Assembly (NCBI RefSeq): GCF_043555875.1
Contig: NZ_JBIGHW010000011.1
Location: 62,001-126,000, forward strand
Reading direction: 5' to 3'
Origin: Pelomonas margarita
GTDB taxonomy: Bacteria; Pseudomonadota; Gammaproteobacteria; Burkholderiales; Burkholderiaceae_C
DNA length: 64,000 nt
Part shown: positions 27,779 to 34,715 of the stretch, one piece after another
Numbering within the stretch: the stretch's first letter is position 1
Layout of the letters: every line of letters begins with the position of its first letter
The notes under the pieces: model-generated
The model's database searches: none
What the model saw: the letters and a program-made list of their open reading frames with translations, nothing else
What the model was told of the DNA's origin: nothing
Position numbers and translations under genes: made by a program

Positions 27779-28213
27779 ATGGCCATCGAGAAAGCCCTCT
27801 ACACCGCCACCGCCACTGCCACCGGCGGCCGCGCCGGCACTGCCAAGTCGTCCGACGGCGCCCTGGACGTGACGCTGTCCACTCCGGCCCAGCTGGGCGG
27901 CGCAGGCGGCCCCGGCACCAACCCGGAGCAGCTGTTCGCAGCCGGCTATTCCGCCTGCTTCATCGGCGCCATGAAGGCCGTGTCGGCCCGCCAGAAGATC
28001 GCACTGCCGGCGGAAGTCAGCATCACCAGCGACGTCGCCATCGGCCCGCACGCCGACAAGCCCGGCGCCTTCGGCATCCAGGTCGACATGAAGATCTCCG
28101 TGCCCGGCATGGACCGCGCCCAGCTGGAAGCGCTGGTGGCCACGGCCCATGAGGTCTGCCCCTACTCCAACGCCACCCGTGGCAACGTGGACGTCACGCT
28201 GACCATCGTCTGA
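27779..28213 (+). CDS. ohr: Organic hydroperoxide resistance protein Ohr
   Basis: Ohr is a thiol peroxidase that reduces fatty-acid and other organic hydroperoxides. The 144-residue protein has the two catalytic cysteines in AAGYSACFIGAMK and HEVCPYSNATRGN and the standard OsmC/Ohr start MAIEKALYTATATATGGRAG. The ATG at 27779 follows an AAGGAG ribosome site. A hairpin terminator follows at 28222. Confidence 0.97.
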   Translation: MAIEKALYTATATATGGRAGTAKSSDGALDVTLSTPAQLGGAGGPGTNPEQLFAAGYSACFIGAMKAVSARQKIALPAEVSITSDVAIGPHADKPGAFGIQVDMKISVPGMDRAQLEALVATAHEVCPYSNATRGNVDVTLTIV

Positions 28214-28221
28214 TGTGCCGA

Positions 28222-28252
28222 CGCTCCCGAACCCGCAAGGGTTGCGGGAGCG
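28222..28252. terminator. Terminator hairpin between ohr and the asparaginase gene
   Basis: CGCTCCCGAACCC-GCAA-GGGTTGCGGGAGCG pairs almost completely with one bulged base. It lies between the converging ohr stop (28213) and asparaginase stop (28259), so it may act in both directions. There is no T-run. Confidence 0.6.
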
Positions 28253-28258
28253 CGCCGT

Positions 28259-29194
28259 TCAGTCCGCCAGCAATGCCAGCATCAGCTCGATGCGCGCCTT
28301 GACAGGGCTGAGCGCACCGGCTGTCGGCAGCAGGCCGGGCAGGTGCATGACCGGGCCTGCATCACAGCGCGTGCTGCGCAGCACGCGCACACCGGCTGCC
28401 TGCGCCTCGCGCAGCGCCGCCTCCAGCTGCCAGGACAAGGTGCCGTTGCCCGTGCCAGCGGCCACGATGCCATCCACGCCCGCCGCCAGCAGCGCCCGCA
28501 CGAGGCGGCCGTCTGCGCCGGCATGGTTCATCACGATGTCCACGCGCGGCCAGTCAGCCGCTGGCGCTGCCATGCGCGCCAGACCCAGCGCATCACCGAC
28601 AGGCCAGCGCCCCAGCAGGCGCACGGAGCCCTCTTCCACCCGCGCCACCAACGCCCCGTCCATCGACTCGAAGGCATCGACGCGATAGCTGTGCGTCTTG
28701 CGCACCTGCACCGCATCATGAACCCGCCCCGCGAAGGCGACGACCACGCCCGCCGCGCCTTGCGCCGCCGCCACCTGAACGGCGTCCGCCAAGTTCTGCG
28801 GCCCGTCCGGCGCCAGCGCCGTCGCCGGCCGCATCGCAGCGGTCAGCACCACCGGCTTGGCCGGGGCCAGCACGCGGTGCAGCAAGTAGGCCGTCTCCTC
28901 CAGCGTGTCCGTGCCATGGGTGATGACGATGCCGCCGACCTCCGGCCGATCCAGCTGCTCGTGCACCGCAGCGGCTAGCGCCTGCCAGGTGGCCACGTCC
29001 ATGTCCTTGCTGTCCAGCTGCGCCACCTGGTGCGCCTCAAGCCGCCGCCCGGCCAGCGTCGGCACGGCCGCCAGCAAGTCCTCCACGCGAAGTTGCGCTG
29101 CCGTGTAGCCCACACCATCCGCAGCGCTCTGTGCGGTGCCGGCGATGGTGCCGCCCGTGCCAAGAATGACGATCAAGGGCTCAAGGGTTTGCAA
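28259..29194 (-). CDS. L-asparaginase (type II-like, cytoplasmic form)
   Basis: The 311-residue enzyme would hydrolyse L-asparagine to aspartate and ammonia. Both catalytic threonine regions are present: ILGTGGTIAGT at the N-terminus and ITHGTDTLEETAYLL. No signal peptide is seen. The start is TTG at 29194 with AGGA eight bases upstream. That ribosome site overlaps LexA box 1 (29205-29220), and the divergent promoter region is shared with lexA, so the gene may be SOS-regulated. Its 3' end faces ohr across a hairpin. Confidence 0.9.
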   Translation of the reverse strand: MQTLEPLIVILGTGGTIAGTAQSAADGVGYTAAQLRVEDLLAAVPTLAGRRLEAHQVAQLDSKDMDVATWQALAAAVHEQLDRPEVGGIVITHGTDTLEETAYLLHRVLAPAKPVVLTAAMRPATALAPDGPQNLADAVQVAAAQGAAGVVVAFAGRVHDAVQVRKTHSYRVDAFESMDGALVARVEEGSVRLLGRWPVGDALGLARMAAPAADWPRVDIVMNHAGADGRLVRALLAAGVDGIVAAGTGNGTLSWQLEAALREAQAAGVRVLRSTRCDAGPVMHLPGLLPTAGALSPVKARIELMLALLAD

Positions 29195-29204
29195 TTTTCA
29201 ATTC

Positions 29205-29220
29205 CTGGATAAAAATACAG
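29205..29220. promoter_or_regulatory. lexA: LexA (SOS) box 1
   Basis: CTGGATAAAAATACAG has the CTG-N10-CAG form and matches the gammaproteobacterial and betaproteobacterial consensus CTGTATATATATACAG at 13 of 16 positions. It lies 40 bases upstream of the lexA GTG and 11 bases upstream of the divergent asparaginase TTG. Confidence 0.85.
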
Positions 29221-29223
29221 ATA

Positions 29224-29239
29224 CTGGATACACAACCAG
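29224..29239. promoter_or_regulatory. lexA: LexA (SOS) box 2
   Basis: CTGGATACACAACCAG has the CTG-N10-CAG form and lies 19 bases from box 1, on nearly the same face of the helix. Paired boxes in front of lexA are known from E. coli and allow cooperative autorepression. Confidence 0.75.
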
Positions 29240-29259
29240 CTCAACTCACAAGGCCGCTC

Positions 29260-29928
29260 GTGCAAGACCAACCCAAGCTTACCGCCCGCCAACAGCAGAT
29301 CTTCGACTTGGTCCGCAACGCGATCGAAAGCACCGGCGCTCCGCCCACCCGCGCCGAGATCGCTGCCGAGCTGGGCTTCAAGTCCGCCAATGCCGCCGAG
29401 GAACACCTGCAGGCATTGGCCCGCAAAGGCATGCTGGAGCTGGTGGGTGGCACATCCCGCGGTATCCGGCTCAAGTCCGACACGCTCAGCGCGGTCAACC
29501 GCGCCCGCCAATTCAGCCTGCCCATTCCCAGCCTGGCGCAATTGACCTTGCCGCTGATTGGCCGCGTCGCTGCCGGCGCCCCCATCCTGGCCCAGGAGCA
29601 TGTCGAGCAGACCTACACCGTCGAGCCCAGCCTGTTCGCCAAGAAGCCCGACTACCTGCTCAAGGTCAAGGGCATGAGCATGCGAGACATCGGCATCCTC
29701 GACGGCGACCTGCTGGCGGTGCAATCAGCCAAGGAGGCCCGCAACGGCCAGATCGTGGTCGCACGCGTCGGCGAGGACGTGACCGTGAAGCGTTTCAAGC
29801 GCGGGCCTGCGGGCATCGAACTCCTGCCCGAGAATGCCGATTTCCAACCCATCGTCGTCAGTGAGGACGAGCACTTCAGCATCGAGGGTCTGGCCGTCGG
29901 GCTGATCCGTGGGCAGGGATTCAACTGA
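29260..29928 (+). CDS. lexA: SOS repressor LexA
   Basis: LexA represses DNA-damage genes and cleaves itself when RecA is activated. The 222-residue protein has an N-terminal winged helix (LTARQQQIFDLVRNAIESTG, PTRAEIAAELGFKSANAAEE), the cleavage bond Ala105-Gly106 in RVAAGAPI, catalytic Ser140 (KGMSMRDIGI) and Lys177 (EDVTVKRF), spaced 37 apart as expected. The start is GTG at 29260. Two LexA boxes precede it. A tmRNA 3'-end fragment begins six bases after the stop, so native downstream sequence, including any terminator, has been replaced. Confidence 0.97.
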   Translation: MQDQPKLTARQQQIFDLVRNAIESTGAPPTRAEIAAELGFKSANAAEEHLQALARKGMLELVGGTSRGIRLKSDTLSAVNRARQFSLPIPSLAQLTLPLIGRVAAGAPILAQEHVEQTYTVEPSLFAKKPDYLLKVKGMSMRDIGILDGDLLAVQSAKEARNGQIVVARVGEDVTVKRFKRGPAGIELLPENADFQPIVVSEDEHFSIEGLAVGLIRGQGFN

Positions 29929-29934
29929 ACGCCG

Positions 29935-29966
29935 GGACGGTGGTTCAATTCCCCCCGGCTCCACCA
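29935..29966 (+). repeat. tmRNA 3'-end fragment, candidate prophage attachment remnant
   Basis: These 32 bases match the 3' end of the intact ssrA (32216-32247) at 31 of 32 positions, including GGTTCAATTCCCCCCGG and the terminal CCA. The one difference, T for G, breaks a T-stem pair. No other part of a tmRNA or tRNA is present. Integrases of many phages insert at the ssrA 3' end and leave such a duplicate. This copy is in inverted orientation to ssrA, so a later rearrangement would be needed. Confidence 0.8.
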
Positions 29967-30004
29967 GATAAGGTTCCGTCGCCAACTTCCCTGCGAAACA
30001 CATC

Positions 30005-30778
30005 GTGGGCGACGGCCGAGCCATGGGCTCCGGCTGGGCTGACGAGCAGAGCAACCGCGCAGACACTGACCCGCCGCTCCCCAAGGTGGTGGAGGTGGCA
30101 GCCGGCGAGTGGTACGCGCTGCCGGCGGTCACGGAATGGGCGATCACCGACCTGGCGTTCGACGTGGTCGGCTGGTTGCTGCAGGAGCTGGCCGACGAGT
30201 ACTCGGAGAACGTCATGTCTTCGATCGTTTCCGGCGCAGGCAACAACAAGCCCACCGGCTTTCTCGGTAGCCCGGCGCCGGTCGCCACCAGCGATGCCGC
30301 CGGCCGGGCCTTCGGCACCCTCCAGTACATCGCCTCGGGCCTGGCAAGCGCGTTGCCAGCGACGACATCGGGCGTCATCGACTTGCTACTCGATGTCGTG
30401 CACAGCCTGCGCTGGAAGCACCGGCAGAACGCGCACTGGACGATGAGCGCTCTGACCATGTCGGCGCTGCGGAAGTACAAGGACGCTGATGGCCGGCCAA
30501 TCCTGCTGGACTCGATGATCTCCGGCCAGCCCGCGACGTTGCTGGGTTACCCGCTGGTCGAGTGCGAGGCGATGCCCAACGTCGCGGCCGGCGCCTTCCC
30601 CATCGCATTCGGCAACTTCGATGCCGGCTACGTGTTGGATCGCGATGCAGGTGCCATGCGCATCACGCGCGACGACATCACCACGAAGGGCTTCGTGAAG
30701 TTCTATGCCCGCACCCGCGTCGGCGGGAAGGTGCTGGACAGCGAGGCGATCAAGCTGGTCAAGATCGCGACCAGCTGA
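30005..30778 (+). pseudogene. HK97-type phage major capsid protein, C-terminal part
   Basis: The 257 codons encode the rear half of an HK97-fold major capsid protein. Supporting stretches are WADEQSNRADTDPPLPKVVE, EWYALPAVTEWAITDLAFDV, SGAGNNKPTGFLGSPAPVA, MSALTMSALRKYKDADGRPI and the end DDITTKGFVKFYARTRVGGK. Intact capsid precursors are much longer and begin with a scaffold/protease-processed region that is missing here. The break lies close to the tmRNA fragment at 29935-29966. The GTG at 30005 or ATG at 30023 could start translation, but a working capsid protein is not expected. Confidence 0.85.
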
Positions 30779-30787
30779 TCTGAAGGA

Positions 30788-30806
30788 GGGGCGGCACGGC
30801 CGCCCC
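30788..30806 (+). terminator. Hairpin after the capsid remnant
   Basis: GGGGCGGC-ACG-GCCGCCCC is a perfect 8-base stem nine bases after the capsid stop. Phages often have a hairpin terminator after the capsid gene; no T-run follows here. Confidence 0.45.
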
Positions 30807-30901
30807 ATCACAGATTCCGCCGACGGGGCGCGTCTGGGCTTGGCAGCCGTGCACGCGCCAGCCACTGCTTCGTCGCCAGCCCCACCTTCCAGGAGAACAC
30901 C

Positions 30902-31054
30902 ATGCCACCTGTCATCATCGCCGCGGCCTACGCAGTTGCGATTGGCACCACTGCCGCTTGGATCTCGGCAGCAATCACTGCCCTCACCCCCTCGCTCAAC
31001 TATCGCCGGGGCCGCGCCTGCCCGCTCGCTGCGTCGCAGGAGAAACAACAATGA
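30902..31054 (+). CDS. Small hydrophobic phage-remnant protein (50 residues), function unknown
   Basis: An ATG at 30902 with CAGGAG seven bases before it opens a 50-codon frame. The product starts MPPVIIAAAYAVAIGTTAAW, continues as a hydrophobic Ala/Ile/Thr-rich segment of about 30 residues, and ends with a basic tail. The TGA overlaps the ATG of the next gene (ATGA), which supports translation. Small hydrophobic proteins are common in tailed-phage operons, but no specific family is recognised. Confidence 0.55.
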   Translation: MPPVIIAAAYAVAIGTTAAWISAAITALTPSLNYRRGRACPLAASQEKQQ

Positions 31055-31746
31055 GCATCGTCAATGCCCGATCCACGAAGGACGAACTGATCGTTGAAGT
31101 CGACTCGCTCGGCGGGCTACCGCCAGGCTTGGTCGTGCCAGAGTCACAGCGCGGCGCTGCCCTCGTGAGGGTGCCGAAAGTGGCTGTAGTTCCACATCAG
31201 CGCCTCGTGGTGGCTGCTAGGGGCGCGACGCTTTTTCACACCGTCTTGGCGGGGCCGATGAGCATTGCCCCCTTCGATTCTCCGGACGATCTCATGGACC
31301 ACGTGCCGGATTTCCTGAAGGAGTCGCACAGGATGTTTCTGCAGCTTGCGGCCCCCACTCCTGATCTGCGCAAGTTGGACAACGACGGCGTCATCGGCAT
31401 CTACTCGCCGCGGTTGGGCAGAATTCGCGCGCTGACGTTTCAGGTAACAAGCCAGGGAGAGGTGACTATCGACGAGCTGTCGAAAGACGGGGGCATCGAC
31501 GTTCACCTGACCCCTTGGTTCGACGAGTTGGAGCAGGTGGAAGCGGATGCTCTGTCAACACGCGGCTCAATTGCGGCAGCGCCTGCCGAGCAGCTACGAC
31601 TCGTGCACAAGCACCATCCGGATCTGATGACAGGTGGCGAGATAGTCTCTGTGCGCCTCACGCGTCACGGCATCAGCACTCGCGTCCTGCCCGAGCCGAA
31701 TTGGAGGCCTCAACCCTGGTCGCTTCCTCAGGGTCTTCAGAGCTGA
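31051..31746 (+). CDS. Hypothetical protein of the prophage remnant
   Basis: The 231-residue protein, start MSIVNARSTKDELIVEVDSL, has a good ribosome site (CAGGAG) and overlaps the preceding small gene. It is not recognised. It has no signal peptide or clear membrane helix. The middle (PFDSPDDLMDHVPDFLKESH, VIGIYSPRLGRIRALTFQVT) looks like a compact alpha/beta domain. Base composition is visibly less GC-rich than the neighbouring housekeeping genes, consistent with acquired DNA. A run of 13 C follows seven bases after its stop. It could be phage structural, or a passenger gene carried with the phage. Confidence 0.6.
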   Translation: MSIVNARSTKDELIVEVDSLGGLPPGLVVPESQRGAALVRVPKVAVVPHQRLVVAARGATLFHTVLAGPMSIAPFDSPDDLMDHVPDFLKESHRMFLQLAAPTPDLRKLDNDGVIGIYSPRLGRIRALTFQVTSQGEVTIDELSKDGGIDVHLTPWFDELEQVEADALSTRGSIAAAPAEQLRLVHKHHPDLMTGGEIVSVRLTRHGISTRVLPEPNWRPQPWSLPQGLQS

Positions 31747-31752
31747 CGATCG

Positions 31753-31765
31753 CCCCCCCCCCCCC
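31753..31765 (+). repeat. Poly-C tract of 13 bases
   Basis: Thirteen consecutive C residues lie seven bases after the stop of the hypothetical gene. Runs this long are prone to slippage and to sequencing error. It is outside any coding region I can support. Confidence 0.85.
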
Positions 31766-31979
31766 GGGTGCTGCGGGGCTGGCAGGGCCATCCACGCAGC
31801 TCGGGGGGGCCCTTCAGTCTCTGGGGTGCCTGCGGCCCGGACCGCACAGTCCCCCATTCGCGGGTCTTTTTCCTGCGGCCGGAATTTCGGCCGGCAGCTC
31901 TGGACTGTAAAAGATTGTGGGGCGCCGGGCCTTCGCTGGGCCTCCCTCGCGGCCCCGCTCCAGCACGCACACGCCGAAC

Positions 31980-32114
31980 TTATCCGGTGCTCTGCCGCTT
32001 GCTATCCGGTTTGTTGTCCGGTGGGATGGTCGCGGAGATTGCCCCACCTGCAGCCGTGCCCGTCCCTGGCCCCAGCCCCCGCACTCGACGCGCACCGGAC
32101 AACAAACCGGACAA
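31980..32114. repeat. Five-copy TTRTCCGGT repeat array, candidate integrase arm sites
   Basis: Three rightward copies lie at 31980-31988 (TTATCCGGT), 32002-32010 (CTATCCGGT) and 32014-32022 (TTGTCCGGT), and two leftward copies at 32094-32102 and 32106-32114 (both TTGTCCGGT reversed). The inner pairs form an 18-base perfect inverted repeat (32006-32023 and 32093-32110). The array is about 100-235 bases from the 3' end of ssrA, where an integrase core site would lie. Short oriented repeats flanking a core are the layout of attP arm-binding sites. It could also be a replication or regulatory iteron cluster. Confidence 0.6.
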
Positions 32115-32173
32115 CTGCGTGTCGACGGCGCAACGTTTCATAGAGCCGTGCGGGTGACCCCGGCCCACCGAAT

Positions 32174-32206
32174 TGAAAAAGGCCCGTGTCACCGACACGG
32201 GCCTTT
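32174..32206 (-). terminator. ssrA: ssrA terminator
   Basis: A perfect 12-base stem (AAGGCCCGTGTC at 32179-32190 and its complement at 32194-32205) with a three-base loop is followed, reading leftward, by TTTTTCAATT. It lies 10 bases beyond the CCA end of ssrA, as expected for an intrinsic terminator. Confidence 0.85.
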
Positions 32207-32215
32207 CGTTTTGGA

Positions 32216-32588
32216 TGGTGGAGCCGGGGGGAATTGAACCCCCGTCCGCAAGCCATCACCGGGCAGATCTACATGCTTAGCCGGCTGGTTTGAATCTCAC
32301 GGTCAACTCGCGCAGTGGCACGCTAGCTTTCCCGCCAGTCACTTGATCTCACGCCCAACCGAGTGACCCGGTCAGACGCCAGCCGATGTGAGTGACTTCT
32401 CAGCCTTGCCCCTTGCGGAACTCAGCCCGGCCCATCGGCCTGCCGTTGAGAAGCTCATCCGCAATTAAGCGGCGAGTGCGAACGTAGAGTCGTTTGCAGT
32501 TACTTTGTTTCCAGTGGTTTTACGAGCGGACTGGTGCTCGGCATGCCCTACTCCGGATCCGCACCCACGTCGAAACCAGGTCGGCCCC
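32216..32588 (-). ncRNA. ssrA: Transfer-messenger RNA (tmRNA)
   Basis: tmRNA rescues stalled ribosomes and tags the incomplete protein. The 373-base RNA starts GGGGCCGACCTGG and ends GGCTCCACCA, which pair as the alanyl acceptor stem. The T-arm reads GGGGGTTCAATTCCCCC. The tag reading frame is at 32465-32497 on the minus strand and encodes ANDSTFALAA then a stop; with the alanine carried by tmRNA the tag is AANDSTFALAA. Its 5' end is only 13 bases from the gph stop codon and its own terminator follows. A 3'-end fragment of this gene lies inverted at 29935-29966. Confidence 0.96.
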
Positions 32589-32598
32589 AGAGCGTCGT

Positions 32599-32625
32599 AG
32601 TTTAGGGCAGACCGAGCAGCTTCAA
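32599..32625 (-). promoter_or_regulatory. ssrA: Candidate ssrA promoter overlapping the end of gph
   Basis: On the minus strand TTGAAG (32620-32625) and TAAACT (32599-32604) resemble -35 and -10 elements with a 15-base spacer, shorter than ideal. The -10 includes the gph stop codon. The tmRNA 5' end is 11 bases downstream. Alternatively tmRNA is processed from a gph read-through transcript. Confidence 0.4.
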
Positions 32626-33276
32626 GAGATCGCCTGGCGAATTCAGTGCCGCGTCGGCGCGCCAATCGACGTACCGGGCCTGCGGCCCCAGATAACCCCA
32701 GGCGGCCACCGCTGTGGCCATGCCCGCAGCGCGTCCGGCCACCACATCGCGCTCGTCGTCGCCGACGTACAGACAGGCCGCCGGCGCCACACCCAGGCGG
32801 CGCGCCGCTTCCAGCAGAGGCGCCGGATGCGGCTTGGCATGGACTGTGGTGTCGCCACCAACAACGACCGCCGCACCCAGCCGCAGCGAGGCCGTCAGCG
32901 GCAGCGCGAAACGCTCGGCCTTGTTCGTCACGATGCCCCACGCCAGGCCCGCCTCGACCAGCCCCGACAGTGCCACCAGGATGCCGGGAAACGGCTCCGT
33001 GCTGTCGTACATCAGGCCCTCGTAGCGATCGAGGAACTCGCGCTTGAGGTCGTCATAGCACGGCTGCCCGGGGGCGACGGCGAAGGCCTGGCTCAGCATG
33101 CCGCGCGCGCCTGAGCCACCGTGTGGTCGGTATTGCGCAAACGGCAAAGGCGGCAGGCCACGCGTCTCACGCATGGCATTGGCCGCACGGCCCAAATCCC
33201 GGGCACTGTCGATGAGCGTGCCGTCCAGATCGAACAGCACGGCTTGCAAGTGCGCCCAACGCGGCGCCAGCTGCAT
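32602..33276 (-). CDS. gph: Phosphoglycolate phosphatase-like HAD hydrolase
   Basis: The 224-residue HAD phosphatase would remove phosphate from 2-phosphoglycolate formed in DNA repair or metabolism. It has the nucleophile motif FDLDGTLIDSA, a cap domain, motif II VTNKAERF (Thr), motif III Lys in HAKPHPAPLLE and motif IV GDDERDVVAG. The ATG at 33276 overlaps the ubiG stop (TGATG); a TTG at 33279 is a less likely start. The ubiG-gph pairing is conserved in Burkholderiales. Substrate assignment is by family and neighbourhood. Confidence 0.88.
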   Translation of the reverse strand: MQLAPRWAHLQAVLFDLDGTLIDSARDLGRAANAMRETRGLPPLPFAQYRPHGGSGARGMLSQAFAVAPGQPCYDDLKREFLDRYEGLMYDSTEPFPGILVALSGLVEAGLAWGIVTNKAERFALPLTASLRLGAAVVVGGDTTVHAKPHPAPLLEAARRLGVAPAACLYVGDDERDVVAGRAAGMATAVAAWGYLGPQARYVDWRADAALNSPGDLLKLLGLP

Positions 33277-33980
33277 CAAAGCGGGCGCCGGCAGGCCAAG
33301 AGGTAGTTGACGTCGGTATCCGTGCCCAGCGCATAACGCTGCGTCAACGGGTTGTAGGTCAGCCCGCGGCTTGCCTGCAGGTCCAGGCCGGCATCGCGGC
33401 AGAACTGCGCCAGCTCCGATGGCTTCAGGAACCGGGCGTACTCATGCGTACCCCGAGGAAGCATGTTCAACACGTACTCTGCGCCGACGATGGCAAGCAG
33501 AAACGCCTTGGCATTGCGGTTCAGCGTCGACAGGAACACCCAGCCGCCTGGCTTCACCAGTGCCGCGCAGGCCCGCACCACCGACGCCGGATCAGGCACG
33601 TGTTCCAGCATTTCCATGCAAGTCACGACATCGAAGCCGGCCGGCTGTTCGGCCGCCAGCGCTTCGACGGCGATCTCGCGGTACTCGACGCCCTCGGTGG
33701 CGGCTTCCATCGCGTGCAACTCAGCCACACGCAGCGGCTTGGTCGACAGGTCGATGCCCAACACCTGGGCACCTGCGCGGGCCATGGAATCGCTGAGGAT
33801 GCCACCGCCACAGCCGACGTCCACGACGCGCTTGCCGGCCAGCGAGCACAACTGCTGTATCCAGCCCAGGCGCAGCGGATTGATCTGGTGCAGCGGCTTG
33901 AAGTCGCTCTCGGGGTCCCACCAGTGGTGGGCCAGCTCGCCGAACTTGGCGAGCTCTTGAGGATCGGCGTTGATCGTCAT
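33276..33980 (-). CDS. ubiG: Ubiquinone biosynthesis O-methyltransferase UbiG
   Basis: UbiG carries out both O-methylations of ubiquinone synthesis. The 234-residue SAM enzyme begins MTINADPQELAKFGELAHHW, has the family pattern WWDPESDFKPLHQINPLRL, the SAM loop VVDVGCGGGILSDSMA and the membrane-contact region FLKPSELAQFCRDAGL. Its stop overlaps the gph start. It follows ompA across a terminator and is the first gene of the ubiG-gph unit. Confidence 0.96.
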   Translation of the reverse strand: MTINADPQELAKFGELAHHWWDPESDFKPLHQINPLRLGWIQQLCSLAGKRVVDVGCGGGILSDSMARAGAQVLGIDLSTKPLRVAELHAMEAATEGVEYREIAVEALAAEQPAGFDVVTCMEMLEHVPDPASVVRACAALVKPGGWVFLSTLNRNAKAFLLAIVGAEYVLNMLPRGTHEYARFLKPSELAQFCRDAGLDLQASRGLTYNPLTQRYALGTDTDVNYLLACRRPL

Positions 33981-33995
33981 GTTGTGCAGAAAATG

Positions 33996-34029
33996 AAAAA
34001 GCCCCGACGGGCGGGCCGTGCGGGGCTTT
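33996..34029 (-). terminator. ompA: ompA terminator
   Basis: Reading leftward, AAAGCCCCG ... CGGGGCTTTTTC forms a stem with an internal GC-rich loop and a T-run, between the ompA stop (34056) and the ubiG start (33980). Confidence 0.85.
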
Positions 34030-34055
34030 GTGCAAAGCGCCCGAAGGCGCTGAGC

Positions 34056-34715
34056 TTACTTGTTGCGCGTACCGACGACTTCGATCTCAGTGCGACGGTT
34101 CTTGGCGCGGCCATCGGCGCTCTTGTTGTCCGCCACAGGCTGCTTCTCGCCCTTGCCTTCGGTGTAGACGCGATTCGGCTCGACGCCCTTGCTCACCAGG
34201 TAGGCCTTGACGGCTTCCGAGCGGCGGATCGACAGCTTCTGGTTGTACTCATCGCTGCCCACCGAGTCGGTGTGGCCCACGGCGATGATGACTTCCAGGT
34301 TGATGCCCTTGGTCTTGCCGACCAGGTCATCCAGCTTCGCGGTGGCTTCTGCCTTAAGCGTCGCCTTGTCGAAGTCGAAGAACGCGTCAGCCGCGAACGT
34401 CACCTTCTCGCTGACGGGTGCCGGGGGCGGCGGGGGAACCGGCTTCGGCGGGGCGGGCGGAGCGACCGGGGGCTGCGCGGGCTGCGCCGGCGGAGCGGGC
34501 GGCTTGACAGCCGGCTTGATCTCGCCATCGCAGCCCTTGGCGGCCGTGGCAGGCGTCCAGAAGCCGTCGCGCCAGCAGTATTCGTTGGTGCCGTTCTTCC
34601 AGACGGTGCCGTCGGTCGCGCGCCAGTTGTCGATGGTCTGTGCCGATGCGCCCGATGCAGCAACAGCGACCGCAGCCACCGCAAACAGCGACGCCACGCG
34701 ATTCAATTTCTTCAT
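34056..34715 (-). CDS. ompA: OmpA-family outer-membrane/peptidoglycan-binding protein
   Basis: The 219-residue protein has a signal peptide (MKKLNRVASLFAVAAVAVAA ending SGASA), a short Trp-rich two-Cys region (DNWRATDGTVWKNGTNEYCW), a proline-rich linker of about 35 residues, and a C-terminal OmpA domain that binds peptidoglycan (HTDSVGSDEYNQKLSIRRSE, GKGEKQPVADN, NRRTEIEVVG). There is no eight-stranded barrel, the normal form in betaproteobacteria of this group. The ATG at 34715 follows GAGGAGA. The gene is divergent from gyrA. Confidence 0.92.
   Translation of the reverse strand: MKKLNRVASLFAVAAVAVAASGASAQTIDNWRATDGTVWKNGTNEYCWRDGFWTPATAAKGCDGEIKPAVKPPAPPAQPAQPPVAPPAPPKPVPPPPPAPVSEKVTFAADAFFDFDKATLKAEATAKLDDLVGKTKGINLEVIIAVGHTDSVGSDEYNQKLSIRRSEAVKAYLVSKGVEPNRVYTEGKGEKQPVADNKSADGRAKNRRTEIEVVGTRNK

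Larger units (their letters stand above)
31747..32173. other. Non-coding stretch between prophage-remnant genes and ssrA
   Basis: No convincing gene was seen: open frames here are short, lack ribosome sites and overlap one another. The stretch holds a 13-base C run (31753-31765), an imperfect hairpin around 31872-31896, and five copies of a 9-base repeat from 31980 to 32114. It ends at the ssrA terminator. Confidence 0.6.

Noticed and set aside
29935..29966. A possible tRNA gene after lexA
   Set aside because: Only the T-arm, acceptor 3' strand and CCA are present; no D-arm, anticodon arm or matching 5' strand precedes. It matches the tmRNA 3' end instead.
31768..32237. Short open frames between the prophage remnant and ssrA
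   Set aside because: They overlap in several frames on both strands, lack ribosome sites, and cross the repeat array, the ssrA terminator or ssrA itself.
32465..32941. A 158-codon minus-strand frame ending at the tmRNA tag stop
   Set aside because: It joins an alternative frame of gph to the tmRNA tag sequence by chance; both gph and ssrA are well supported.
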